From Chionis minor (Eukaryota > Chordata > Aves > Charadriiformes > Chionididae), in the NCBI GenBank assembly GCA_013398295.1, contig VZSF01003599.1, positions 720,469-784,468 on the forward strand: a stretch of 64,000 bases of DNA, written 5' to 3'. Numbering within the stretch: position 1 is the stretch's first letter; each line of letters begins with the position of its first letter. Below, piece by piece: positions 50,851 to 64,000 of the stretch. Made by a program: the position numbers and the translations under genes. The notes beneath the pieces are model-generated. The model worked only from the letters and a program-made list of their open reading frames with translations, searched no databases and was not told the origin of the DNA.

Positions 50851-52734
50851 GAAGCACTGAGAGGTGGGGCTTCCCCCCCACCGCTAACAAGCAGTCTATT
50901 TTTCAGATAGAAAACGTAATCTTACGTTTCATGATTATTTAAAATAATAACTTGTGATAAGAAACTCAGGAAAACCTTGGCATCTTGTTTAAATAGATTC
51001 TCTGATAAATTAAAGAACTTTGTAGCTGATCAAGCATACAATAATGTTCTCTCGAAACACTGGTAATTAATTATACCAGGACATGAAGGTTATTGGTAGA
51101 GATGAAGAGTATAGAATGGATCCCTTAAATGATGGCCTGTAGTTGCTGATGCACATGGTTGGGATTCTAAAATAAAATGGACAATTTTAACTACCAGCTT
51201 TATCAGTAAAAGGCTTAAAGTGCTTAAATAAATTGTCTAAAGTACAGCCATCACTATAGAAATACAGCACTCCATTATGTACGGTACGAAAGTGGGTGGA
51301 AATCTTTAGACTACAATAAAAAAGCAAAGCTTTTTCTTCTTTTTGCTGACAGTCTGACCGCACAGGTTTTGCTGTTTGCCTTCAGGTTATTAAAGTGGAA
51401 GTTGCATGGCTGTTTTTCTTAGTATTGGGCCAAGTCCTATAGACTTCATCCATGTGATTGCTCCAGGATAAATGGAGTGCCTGCAAAAATGAGACCGCTG
51501 TGTTTGAGGATAGTGTGCTACAACCGAAGTCCTGGGAACTGCAGGAAAACAGCTGTTAAGTTTCAAGCACAGATCCTGATCAACAGCCCTCTGAAATGAG
51601 AGGACTTCACCTGTCTCTGCAGCCTGCTGAGTTTATTTCTGGTTTTTGCACATCTAGCAAAGCCAGAGGTATTCCCCCAGTAACAACAGTGCCAAATCTA
51701 GAGTATCTCTACTCATGGAAACGCTCTGCCAAAATGTACCTTGTGCTTAAGTCAATTAGTGCTTACATTCAAGGAAGTGCTTATATGCCTTCTTTAATTA
51801 GAGCTTGCTGCCCTCTAATATTACAAGGCTCTTGGCCTGAGACGAGAGGATGCCTAATAAAGAAATTCTAAAGGTTTGTTAAGTCAAAATTCAGTAGCCA
51901 GACTGACCAGTAAGAAGCTGACTTCTTGTGTAGCAAACCGGGTATCTAGAAGAATGGTGGAATCTGCCATGTAAATGACAATTTGGAAGGTGCTGCGGGA
52001 GGCTGACCGAATCTCAGCAGGTTCATCCAGGGCACAGAAGGGATTTAGAGAGGAAAGTGAGACCAAACTGCTACCGTGTCAGTAGACCAAGTTCCTGTTC
52101 TGCTTCTGCACCAGAAGAAATACGTAGGCTTTGCTGTTTTCTTGAAAGGTCCATGGTGTAAAGTGGGTCTTCTTTGCATTCCTTATTTCAGTGTTAGAGT
52201 GCTTCGGGATGTAACCCTAACAGACTGGTATTTTGATTGAAATCAATCGGCTCAGGAGGTGGCATTTGTAGATTCCTCTCCAGCAGAATTAGAATGTGTG
52301 CTGAGCATTGGAGACTTGCAGGATTGTAACAGTGGGCTATACTGATGTTATATTTTAAATGTGACCTACTTGACAGAGAGGGTGTTGTGCTGGTGTTTTC
52401 ATTGACAAGCCTCTCACCTTTTTCTTTTTCTCTTTTTGCCCCCTAATAATTTTTTAAAATTTTGTCCAGCCATGGCAGTTTACTCATTTATGAAAAAACT
52501 AATTCTACCATCCAGTGGTGGTGCATGAATTAAACATGAGTAAACACATCTCAGTTCCTTATTTCAAATTTGTGGCTGCTGTCCTTTGAGAGCTCTGTTT
52601 TCCCCCTCCTCCATGTTTGTTTCTTGCCTTTTTTCTTAATTGCCTAACACCTGCTTTCCAAACTATTTGCTTTCCCAGCACTGGGTAGTGCCAGTACACT
52701 CGACAGGATCGTAGTGAAGTTGTCTGTCAGCAGT

Positions 52735-52870
52735 AGTCAGTCGGTGTAATGACAGATATTGATTATTTATTACTTGAAAACATTTAATTAAACTTGACTG
52801 CATAATTAGCATGCTCGCAGCCAGCCATGCTAGGAGGACAGTGAATCTATTATTTGCAAAAATCCTCAAG
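52735..52870. promoter_or_regulatory. TAAT-rich block, candidate regulatory element
   Basis: Contains ATTGATTATTTATTAC, CATTTAATTAAACTTG, GCATAATTAGCATGC and a run GCCAGCCATGCTAGG within about 130 bp, about 1.6 kb upstream of the coding exon. The mix of homeodomain-type sites with a GC-bearing centre is suggestive only. Confidence 0.22.
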
Positions 52871-53599
52871 CTGCAGACCTTTTTGAGAAAGCTGATGAAA
52901 GAGTCTGTCTCTGTAGGGTTTTTTAGAGATCTTGAGGTGTTCGTGAGTTTCAGATGAATCTGCATTCTGCGTTGCCCCTAAGGTTGTCTGTCATCTTTGA
53001 AGAGCTGAACCTACACGCAACCTTAAATCCCGGCTCTGATGGGATTCCTCAAGGACGCTGGAGCTGACATATGTCTGAGGGCAAGGTCTGTTTTTAAAGA
53101 CTAGGCAGCGTAGCACTAGATGCATCATAGGTACTTTCTGCACCTATAGTTAATCTCCTCAGTATGAGTTAGGAAGAGGGGTTGTGAGTAGCATTATGTA
53201 ATCTACGGGTATTTTAACTGACCTCTATTGTTATCTGCCCTAATTAGATAATAATTTTTGTCTTTCAACAATATATGTTGTTAGTCTTTATAATAGGAAA
53301 ATAACTTCCAGGTCAAAAGGAATCTGATGGTCAGGTGAAGCTTTAAAATCAGCCAGTACGAATGAATTTCTCTTTGTGCATCTTATGTATTAGCACTTGT
53401 TGAAATCTTTCTAGCTTGGGATGTGCATCTGTGTTTAAATAACTTGGAAAGCTGAGGTACTGTCGATACTACATTATAGAGGTGTAGACCGTAGTGCTAG
53501 AAGTAATAAGAGCACAAGGTTTCTTGATGGAAGAAGAGAGTGAAATGGGGTGTGTGTGTCAGTTATTGGAAAAGCAATTTCTGTTTTGGCTGTAGAACA

Positions 53600-53801
53600 G
53601 AAACTCTCTTTGATCTCCTGGGCAGCGTTCCTGCAGGGGCAGTGATTCGCAGTCCTCCGGGGGCTGGGTTCAGTGGACCATACCGACGTACGGGATACCT
53701 TATGCGTGCTGTGGCTGAACAGAAAGACTGGAAAGACAGGAGAGAAGTTTCTAAGTGGGTGGAAAGTTTAGAAGCGGATGGTGTGACCAGGAAAAGAGGG
53801 G
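53600..53801 (+). other. CpG-enriched open frame, possible alternative exon
   Basis: An open frame without an ATG at its start spans 53540-53827. Its middle has a cluster of CpG (GCGTTC, TTCGC, TCCGGG, ACCGACGTACGGG, TGCGTG) in otherwise CpG-poor intron. A CTCTCTTTGATCTCCTGGGCAG-type acceptor ends at 53625. Two donor-like sites follow: GG|GTAAGG after 53801 and AAG|GTGAGC after 53806. In this frame, splicing after 53801 leaves one base, the phase needed by the TMEM132C exon. The peptide is charged, not signal-like, and matches nothing I know, so a real exon is unlikely but possible. Confidence 0.15.
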
Positions 53802-54382
53802 GTAAGGTGAGCACATACGTGGTTTAAAAGATGCTCTGTTTACTTAGGGAATTTCTTTGGGAAGGCTTTGACTTTGATTTGTGAAATTTTTGAAGTTTTG
53901 TTAGGGAGATGAGACATTGCATAGGAGTGGCAAGTAACCTATTTATTTCTCGTCCAGGTGACAAAGCATTCGATGAGAACTTTATGTGTTTGCTGTGCGT
54001 TAGCAAAGCACTGCTGCCGTTCCGTTAAGCCATGTAAAACGGCTGCTGGGACAAGCATTGCTTTCTGCTCTGTGAACCTTCCTCTTCCTGCTCCCTCTGG
54101 GAGTGTGTAATAATTGATCATGCTGCATACAACCCTTTGTACATCACCTGCATATGTACGTGTGCATGTGGGACAAAATGTCTATCATGGACAAATGCAC
54201 ATTGGCACTAAAGCCTGCGTTTTCTTTTCTTTTGTGAATGTAATGCAAAAAACAATTACCTACATCTAAAAATGTAGCTACACTAATATTTTTTCTCATG
54301 AAATAATGCTTGTTCATAACTTAGCAGGTAGCTCAACTAAAGTTATAGTAAATGTCCCTTTGAATCCATAAGCAGATTTAAT

Positions 54383-55364
<982 letters not shown>

Positions 55365-55926
55365 TGAATCTCAACTAATTTGAAGTCAGTCCTCACTGAA
55401 GGTTGCTCCTGGTCACTGTAATACCTTCTTTTCCTCCTTGAATGCTGTGAAGAGGATTGAAAGCCTCCATCACTAGGAGACTTTCAACATGTATGCCATG
55501 CCATGTTTCACATGCCCACATTATGAAACAATGTACAAAATATGACAATTTGCTGCTTTGGTGGGGCCATCTCTGTGCAATGACAGACAGTAAGGCACCA
55601 GAGAAGTTCTCTCTTTTACGGTGCTTTTAAAATCACTTTTTTATTGCACAGGCATGGAGTTTAAACGCAGCAAAACTTCAATTACCTGCTTTTCTTTAAG
55701 TGCTCTGGCAGCGCTTTGCCTCTCCCACGCAAGGTGGTTTTGTTATGAGAGCTTTTTAGGGAGGGGTTTAACTATGTACTTGTGGTTAAGTAGCATTTGT
55801 CTTTGCCAACGCATATACCCTTTAAAATAAGGCCTAATGTGTTTGATATTGCAGTTGATTGTAAGGGACTGTTAGAAGTGAGTGCCATTATTTTGGATGG
55901 GAGTGGTGAATACAGGACCTGGGAAG

Positions 55927-55955
55927 ACAAGAACTGCCATACTGGGTCAGATCGT
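55927..55955 (-). repeat. CR1-like relic, antisense
   Basis: CAAGAACTGCCATACTGGGTCAGATC-type word, close to the widespread sauropsid repeat phrase AAGAACGGCCATACTGGG/TCAGACCAA. Only about 28 bp is recognisable. Confidence 0.45.
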
Positions 55956-58099
55956 TTTCCTTTTATTTTCTTCTTTAGTGGTTTCCCTACCGATCAGATG
56001 AAAATCCTTTGAGAGTGACAAAGGCTGGGAAACTTGTTGATCACTGAAATATTTGATGTATCTTTTTTTCCTGGTTACCAGGCTTTAAGTTCAAGTGAAA
56101 TTTCCACGGTGATAAGCAACAATTGCTCTTTAAAGCCTCGGGGAATCAGAGTTTCCCAAAAGATTCTGCACATGAAAGTATTTATTTCTAAGGCTTATAT
56201 GAATTAGATTAATACATAGTTGACAACCACCGAGGAGAATAGCCTTTAGAACGGGAAGTGTCGCTTGGCAGATAAAAGGCTTTTATTTTAAAAAAGAGGG
56301 ATTTTAGTCATCCCAGAATCGTTCTGATGTTTGCAGCTTTGGTTAAGTTGGCGAGATAATCTCCCAGACACCTGTTTACTGAGTGAAACCTCCGTTATAG
56401 AAGTCTTTTCTGAGGGTGTTGCTTATCTTTTATTGAAAATCCTTTTTTTGCAAAATAGTAGAAACAGAATACTTTTCACATAATGAGCATAGCTGTGGTG
56501 AAAGAAGAAATCCGAAGGCAATGAACTGGGTGTTTGCTGAGTGGATGGGAGAGGGGATCACCCTCTGAAGGTCTGTTTCACAGTCTATTTTCCTGAAAAG
56601 TGAGTTGAAGATAAACAAGCTTGTTGAAATCTCATGATGTATTTCTTTGCTCAGAAATGAATCTGACTGCCTGGGCAAGGATATCATTTGCATGCTGAGA
56701 GGTGCATGGTAATGTGGGATATGAGTAGTTGCCTGTGTGACTTGCGGTTATGGACAAAATGGATTGGCTTTGCTTTTGAGAACAGGTGACTGATTTATTT
56801 GAAGTGAGTAGTCTGACATTCATTGGTATGTTGTTCTGTGTTATCACAAATGCAAAGCTCAGACCATGTTCTCTTGCTGAAACACCCTTTGATGAAAAGA
56901 GGATGTGTATTTTTGCTTAAAATTACCTTGAGCCAGATACAAAAACACAAGAAGCTGAAGAAACCAAGATTTAAAAATGGCTTTTCCTTCCTTGTGGTCA
57001 TAGTCTATCTCAAGACAATGCATAGGGCTGACTCATGTTCTAAAAATCAGTGTTCTTCAGCATGCTTCCTCCTCTCCACCACCAAAGGCAAGAAGAGCGA
57101 TGGGAGATGTTCCAAAGCATCCATTTTGAAAAGTCTCTTGTGTCTATCAATGGTGCTGATCTGGGCAGTTACTAAGGCATCAGATGGAAGCTTTGCTTTA
57201 CAGGAGGGTAATTCCATGTAAAAGAAAAGGAAATTGTTTTAACTGTTTTCGTGACGTTGCAATAGGAAGGGACAGCTGATACCCACTGGTGAAAGTCGTG
57301 TGGGACCATCCCCTCTGTGGCCTATTCTGTTGACCTTGAAGGCTTCTCCTGTGGCTTTAGCGGTGGAGTACTGGTGAAAGGCTGGCAAAGCCACGTTAAG
57401 CTTCCTGGTTCTGTGGAGGAAATCTGTTGTCTTTGGTGAAACTTCCTAAGTGTGAAAGAGTATGGAATTTGACCCAGGAATCTATGAAGCGCTTGTATCT
57501 TGCAGGAAAAAAAGCCAAGGGAATGCAGCAAGCAGGGAGTAGCCGGTGCATATGCTGGGTCTGCCTGGGGGCTGCTTTAACCTTCTCCGTGGCCATTTGC
57601 CTGGTTAGATAGAGGGCTGTATGCTCTCATCCTGGCGGGTTCCTGGCAGAGCAATCCCTATATCCTGTGACATGCATTCACATCTAATCATCCTAAAGAA
57701 AAACACACCACACATTATCCCCAGGCATAGTGGGTTTGTTTATTTTCTGCTGCTTCTATATTATTCATTGAGGTTTTGCAACACCCAGTGCTGAAGCCAA
57801 CAGCATGTGATCATGGCTTTAGGGAGGGAAAATAATAGCTACAAATCTTCTCTGGCAAAAGGAAAGTAGACTGGTCTAAATGACCTCATATCCACAAATC
57901 ATTGCAGTTGAAACTGTGTTCTTAAATTGTGTCTTAATTCAGAATCCTATTACTGTATCTATAAATTTATCAGCCCAGGAACACCAGTAAAGTCAAAGAG
58001 AATGACTAATATGACAGGGAGTGAAGCGAATTATGCATGGTAGTACATTAATGCAGTAGGAGCACTCTCTGAATAAACACAGATCTTCCTCTCTTGCAT

Positions 58100-58230
58100 C
58101 TAGTCGGCACAGGGCTATTGTGAAAGCAGTTCAGACAATACTGATAGGTTCTAGGATACAGCTTCTGGTCCCAGGCCTCTTCCTGTCCTGCTGTGTCACC
58201 TCTGGTAAGTCTTTACAGACATTTTCTGTA
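58100..58230 (+). repeat. Possible MIR-like remnant
   Basis: GGATACAGCTTCTGGTCCCA, then CTGTCCTGCTGTGTCACCTC and TGGTAAGTCTTTACAG loosely follow the MIR order of a GGGTTCTAGTCC-type word, CTGTGTGACC and GGCAAGTCAC. Weak. Confidence 0.3.
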
Positions 58231-58744
58231 TGCAACATAGAAATGCAAACGGTCCGCATCGCTCTCAGGAGAGGGAAGCCTGTTTCAGTCCTGTTCCTAA
58301 AAGACCATGACTTCCTCTGATGGAAGGGGTTTCAGGTTTGCCGTATATTATCGACAGTAATATGATTGGGAAAATCTTGATAAAAGAGTTTATAAAATAG
58401 AGAAGGGGCAAGAAAATACTGCACTGCATTTCTACCATTGGGAAGGATTTATGGACCCCCAAAAGAGAGATGAATTGCACTTACTGCTGATGGCTCAGTA
58501 AGCAAAAATTACCGTTACCTCTATCAGTTGGGTAAACTATGAAGAGAAGAAAAGTAGCTTCAGTATAGCACAGAAAAGCGAAAAACCAGCAATATTTAAA
58601 ATAAAGATCACTTAAGTCTCCTGTGCGCTTCCCAGAGCTGTTATAAATTAACACCACTGGCTTCAGCAGAGCTACCATGATTGATTGTTACTTCACCAAT
58701 TGCTGTGTACACAAGGTTTTCTAATCTGAGTCATCATTTTGGGT

Positions 58745-58855
58745 GTATTGTCTGTAAGGATTAGAAAGCAAAATCCTTAGGGCAAGACCCTGTTCTTGAA
58801 TGCTTTTATGAACTGCCCTCACACCTGGCAGGCTACAAATAACGGGAAAAATCAT
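58745..58855 (+). repeat. Possible L2/SINE 3'-tail relic
   Basis: AAAATCCTTAGGGCAAGACC followed by CTGTTCTTGAATGC, CACACCTGGCAGGCTACAAA and TAACGG resembles the 3' tail CTCCTTGGGGCAGGGACTGT..CTGGCACA..TAATAAA of L2-type elements and partner SINEs. Low certainty. Confidence 0.35.
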
Positions 58856-59362
58856 AACCATACTGAAAATAAGCTATTCTTGTGAGGTTAACTTTCAGAA
58901 AGTAGTACGTAGCTGCGTGTGTATGCCGAGATATTTGAAGGTAAGTAGGAAACTGGGCACTTAATTTCTCTTTGTAGTAGTGGGGAGATGGTGAGCTGAA
59001 TGCATTAGGCAGCTTTGACAGGGTTGGCCTGTGTGCATTGCTGTGTTTGTTCTGCAGCTCTAAATGCTTTTCCAGCTACTACACCATTAAAGGATCCTTC
59101 ATCTGGTTTTCATGGCGTGACGTGCCACGTTTGATCTGGCCGAGCGCTGTACAGCACAGGGCCAAAGCAAAAGGTGTGGGAGTACCAAGTGTTTGATGTT
59201 ACTCTGCTGGGCAGCAGCTAATCTCTAACTCGCTCTAGAAGGTGCTGAACCACCAGATAACCCGATTTACAGGAGGTACTGAGCAGGATAAGTAAAGAGA
59301 AAGGGGATGAAGTTGTTATCTGTCCTGATTAGAGAAAAGAGGTGAAAAACAGTGGTACTTTT

Positions 59363-59374
59363 CCCCCCCCCCCC
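59363..59374. repeat. C12 homopolymer
   Basis: Uninterrupted run of 12 C (12 G on the minus strand). Such runs are prone to sequencing and assembly error. Confidence 0.9.
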
Positions 59375-61314
59375 TCAGGCTTCTTATTACAGATTTTGCA
59401 GTGCGGCTCATTGCACCTGAAGGGCTGTAGGTTGTAAACAGTGTTACTGAATTACCTTTGTCCAGTAAACAAATCAGCCCAAGACAATGGATAATTAGCA
59501 GTGATAATAAATCTACAGACTGGAAGAAGGATAAAGGATAAATGCAGTGAGGAAAGCTATTAAACCCATCAGCTGAGGCAGCTTTATATGTCAGTTCCTA
59601 ATGAGTATTGACAGCAGAGCTGTGCTAGGTGGTGGTGGGAACAGCTGAAAGCCCAGAGGAAGATGCACACCGCGTAGCGCTACAGGAGAGCCATAGCTAG
59701 AAAAAGTAGGTCTGATCATAATATTGCTGTACTGGTTGCTTGTAAATCTCAATATTTCAAAGCCTAGATTGTGATCTGGCCATAAATAACCATTTTGGCG
59801 GAACTGGTCATGGAAAAGGGGGATCTCCAGCACTAACTGTGCCTGCTTTGCATGGAAAACCTATTTGAGCTTCCCAAGGAGTAAACCACTCGGAAGAGCT
59901 GTCTGTGCTTGGCGCTGCCCTCAGCTGTTCTACCTGCTGTATAGAGAAGAAACAAAAGCAGTAACATTTTCAAGCAATCACTGTTTAATTTTAGATACTG
60001 ACATTTTAATCTTATCTTATGATGAAATAACCTTTAGTACCCTGAAATTTACGTGAGCTTAATTGCTGGTTTATAATTTTTTAACGCTGCAGTGTGGTAG
60101 CATCACTGCAAATGCAAGTGACATTGTAATGGCTAACTGAAGCTGAGATTAACCAGAATATGAGAGACCAAATCCAGGGCTGAGTTGACTCTACGCTTTG
60201 TGTTAACCCATCATTTGGGACCTATTATCCCAAGTATCTATTTTCCACAGTAAATGAAATGCTGATTTCCAACTGTGAAATGAAGAGTGTGGGTTTTTTA
60301 TACAGCTTCATATTTTAAAGCTAATGCAACTCAGAGTGAAATGAAGAGAGACAGAATGATTTGGTGGGATGCTCTTCTGGGCGTGCCTATGTTTCCAGAT
60401 GTGAATCGCAACAAAACATTTTTCATTTCCTATGCAGCTTTGCATTACTTAAATATTGAAAAGTGATTTCACCGCACAAAAGCGTTTCAGTCAACATCTG
60501 AAGAGAGGGGAGTTGGAAGCCTTCAGGCTTGCTTCTGTTGTCTCATTATTTCATGTTCCATTTTCAGTAAAAAAGGTCTCATCTTCAAAAATTTAGACAC
60601 ATGATTTTACCTGTTGCACAAATGTAAAAAATAACACAGATATGGTCTCTGAAAGCTAGATTTCTTTTATAGTGCCTTAAACCCTCTCTTTAGACATACA
60701 TTTTGTATTCTGAGGCACAGATAAAACTGTAAGTGGCTAATTCTTATGCTGTATAAAGAAAAGTCTTTATCTCAGGCACTCTGGGTAGCACCTGCTGTTT
60801 GTTCTCGACTGAACTACAGCTTCTATATTCATATCTCCATCTTGAATAAACAAAATGCAAACCTGCTAAGTTCCTTCAGAGTATTCTGTTCACATTTTAC
60901 TTTGTATTGCTTTTTCAGTAAAGTGAATTATTAAGGTAAGAATGGAAAACTAAAGCAATTTGCTTGCTTATGACCTTTTAATCAGGGTTCAGAGAAACTG
61001 AAGAAACTCTTTCTCAGTCTTCCAGCTCATCAAAGGGGTTTCCCAGTTATTTTATGGTATAGGACCCATAAAGTCAGGTGCTAGGCCATAGGTGGTTTGC
61101 AGAAGTGTTCAGAACTGTGAATTATGGCATGAAGGGGTTTCATTGATGAGGGGTTTATATATTTCATTGTCTAGTGTTTAGTCTTGTGAAACTTAACTTC
61201 TTACTGATTTTTTTGGTTTTCCTTTCTATAGAATGTTCAGTAACAATTCAGCTACAAGTCTGCAGTAGGGCAGGTTAATGAAAGAACTGATGGTGATCTA
61301 GTCCCTATTGTGCA

Positions 61315-61545
61315 CTAATGAGGAAGTCAAGAGACCTGGATTCTCTTCTCTCTTCTGTTCAGGACTTACTGTATTATTTTAGGCATGTCATTTTATCCCT
61401 GTTTACATCTTCACCTTCTCAGATTGCTTTTTTGTGCTAAACACAATTCAGGGCAGAGACTGGGCCGTGCTCTGTGTGCATCATTCAGTACAGTGAGCTT
61501 CTGATCCCCCTGGGACACCTGCATATTACATAGTACAGGCCACAT
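61315..61545 (+). repeat. MIR-like SINE with L2-type tail
   Basis: The first half shows AAGTCAAGAGACCTGGATTC and TTTTAGGCATGTCATTTTAT in MIR order (family: AGTCAGGAGACCTGGGTTC...GGGCAAGTCACTTAA). The second half, CAGGGCAGAGACTGGGCCGT then GTACAGTGAGCTTCTGATCC, CCCTGGGACACC and ATTACATAGTAC, resembles the GGGCAGGGACTGT...GTACAG..CCTGAT tail found on old amniote SINEs. The two parts in the right order and spacing argue for one nearly full-length old element. Confidence 0.55.
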
Positions 61546-64000
61546 TAAATCACACAAGTTGATTATGGTTTTTTTTTGCAAGTAACAAAGTGTAATAGCA
61601 CCTTGCAAGTGCTTTGTTAAGGCTTCTCCAAAGTAAATGTGCGGTTGAAAATTCATAGCAATCATGTTCTATCTTTTAATATTCTGCTTCAGTAAGCAAT
61701 GAGGGCATATTCTGTTGATGTACTCCTAATTGCCATTTACTAGAGACTGTGACAGACTAACAGTAAAATGGTAAATATTTTCCAGTGTAACTTTAAAAAA
61801 CATTTGTGATGTAAAAAACACTTTTTCAAAGAAGAGAATGTGTTAATGCTATTTTGAGAGAACGGTATCACATTCGGGTTAGTTTAATTTCATTAGCACT
61901 TAGCAGGCACTTCTCATGGACATCAGTGTCATACCAGCGGCAGCTGGCTGCTCCGAACACATGACTTGTTCTCAAAAATGTTAAGTTAATGAGGACGTCC
62001 TTTAAACAGAAATTGAGAAAAGGTGCTTCTCGCCAGAACAAGTGAAGAGCTCACTTGAGTCTGGTAGCAATAAGTCAGGTCTGGAAAAGTTTAAAAAGGA
62101 ACTGATTATTAATTTGAAATTGAAGCTTCCTAGAGGAGAGAAAACAGGCACCCTTCCCTGACCTTCTTTAATAGCCTTTAAAACAATGTGGTGCTCAAGA
62201 AACCCTCTGAACAATTCTGTCAATGTCTCCAATGCAGTGTGCTCCTTGGCACTGAGAAAAAACTGCGGGTTTGTTGTTAGAAAGCCGAGTCTGTGCCTTG
62301 CTTTGGAAGTCATTTGCTGGTTGACCATCCCTGAGGCACTGGAGCACAGCTTTGCAAGCAGTGAACCAGGACGAGACCTCAGACCCCACTATGCTCAGGA
62401 GCTGAGCAGGGAAGGTCAGCGCTGCTGAAGTCTGTAGAGTACCGTAGAAGTCTGAGGGTCTCTCGTCACTGAGAATCAAAAGTTATAGCCTCCCTTTGGA
62501 AAATGTTATCCTTAACAGCCTGATCAGCTGCCTGCAAAGTGGAATTCCTATCATGCAGAAGGCTTGCAGTAACCAACTAGATCGGTGCTGTAATACTGGT
62601 AGGAATGTTCTTTGTATCGTGAAAGCCAGCATTTCCAAAGTGCGTGTTCAGTTAAAGTCAGTGGGTTCTTTGAGCCAAACCCAGGGCTACGTCCATGTGA
62701 TTGTCAGTATTCCTGGTTACGTGACAGGTAACACCTACATTTTTCTAGGTGCAGACTAAGACATGAAATCCAGTCGGTTGAGTGTAGACAAACCTGCACT
62801 ATATATATAGTTTATATAATGACTTTATATAACTCAACTATAAAAAACATTTGGACTTCTGAGCTTCAGGCTTGTATGTTTGAAAACTTTCCCTGGTACA
62901 TTGATTGGAAAAGTAGAAGGAATTGATAAGGGGCCATTGGAGGGAGGGAGCATAAATGAAAGAGAACAAAATGACTGTATCAGCAGTCAGCGAGAGAATT
63001 GCTAGCTATCGACGCTGCTTCAAGTGCCAGAGCTGCGGGTTCTGGTTAACTTTCTGCAAATGCACGTGCATATCTGAGTTTCAGAAACTTTCTATCGAGG
63101 CATCTTGTTAAAATCTCCTCTTGTAAGTAGTTTCTTTTCCCATCCCCTTTAGCTTGGTCAAACTCGTGAAGTCATTCCTGTCTGCTTTTCCAAATACGCC
63201 GCAGCACGTGTTGCTAAATGCACGCGGGTGCCTCTGGCTCCCTCAGTTTTGAGACGCTGCTGTGAGGTGCGGCGTGTCTCCTGCTGGCTTCTGCTCTGCC
63301 CGACCTTTCCATAGCCTGTGCATGTGCAAGGCTGCTTAAAGATGAGATAAGGCACCTCTACTTAATTTCTGTTTAGACTATTAGCCACTTGTGTGACTCA
63401 AGTTACAACAGTTAATTAAATCCTTGGTTACTTGCCTAATTAGAAACAATGGTGGCTCGTTAAAAGATCATACCTATAAACCTCAGTCCTCCCAAACCAG
63501 CAGTAGGGAGGGAAATTTCATACTACTGGGAGTGGATTTTAGTTGAACCAAGATAATGTTTTCTGGCTGTCTGAAAAAGGCTGTGGTCTGATGCGTTAGG
63601 GAATCTCCTGGGAGCCCTCGGTGTGATTATCTGACAAGCTGTTGGGTTCCAAGGCCACTGTAAGCAAGAAAGTGCGCGAGCCTGGAGGTCTGAATGGAAA
63701 TGAGTATCCCCGAGAAAAATTATATGACAAACAAGGCTTTAAAACCTTGTGCATCTGTTAAAGCTGTAAAAGCAGTAGTGACTTGCTGGAATGATGCTGG
63801 AAGGGACGTCAGCAAGTCATAGCTCATGGCTTGCAGGGGGGAGGATTTGGGCCAGGAAGGAAGTATGGGGAGTAATCCAAGAGTAGGTAGCTGGCTCAGT
63901 AGTACTGTGAAATCTCATACTTTTATCTGTATTGTTTTATTGGTGCCTGTGGGGCTCATTATTTAAGATAGAAACTATCAGATTGATTGAAGGTTCTGTT

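Larger units (their letters stand above)
48801..54382 (+). other. Intronic sequence preceding the TMEM132C exon
   Basis: Mostly featureless intron. Contents: an A14 run at 49369-49382, a faint CR1-like word near 50.78-50.85 kb, a TAAT-bearing block at 52735-52870, and a CpG-enriched open frame at 53.60-53.80 kb that could be an alternative exon. No signal-peptide exon for TMEM132C is found here. Confidence 0.55.

Overview
This is a single stretch of vertebrate nuclear DNA, almost all of it non-coding, and most likely from a bird. The evidence is a CR1 retroposon 3' end closing in the ATTCTATG motif near 30.95 kb, a second antisense CR1 piece beside it, older CR1-like and MIR-like relics, AT-leaning composition with scattered CpG, generally low interspersed-repeat density, and a split coding exon with normal splice signals. 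A crocodilian or turtle is a less likely alternative. There are no bacterial genes, operons, CRISPR arrays or convincing RNA genes.

Only one protein-coding feature can be supported: a large internal exon on the + strand at 54412-55300 (889 nt). It encodes 295 complete codons plus a split codon at each end. The protein is the N-terminal extracellular part of a TMEM132-family single-pass membrane protein. The C-terminal third of the exon fits TMEM132C better than TMEM132B or TMEM132D. The exon has a branch-point-like CTAAC, a pyrimidine tract and AG at its 5' edge, and a CAG|GTACAG donor at its 3' edge.

Layout: 1-54411 is read as part of a very long intron 1 of TMEM132C, because exon 1 with its signal peptide is not visible. 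It holds several MIR-like SINE remnants (about 1.0, 25.5, 37.9, 39.4 and 46.5 kb), a pair of CR1 fragments in opposite orientation (30.65-30.96 kb), an older antisense CR1 fragment (48.5-48.8 kb), homopolymer and dinucleotide tracts, and TAAT-rich blocks that could be conserved regulatory elements (about 9.6-9.8, 29.7-29.96 and 52.7-52.9 kb). 55301-64000 is the start of intron 2, with a short CR1-like relic, MIR-like pieces and a 12-base C run.

The short open reading frames elsewhere look like chance ORFs in AT-rich intron: they lack homology I recognise, and many overlap other ORFs on the opposite strand. The least trivial one is at 53.6-53.8 kb, a CpG-enriched open frame ending in a donor whose phase is compatible with the TMEM132C exon; it is reported as a speculative alternative exon. 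I found no convincing new biological system here.
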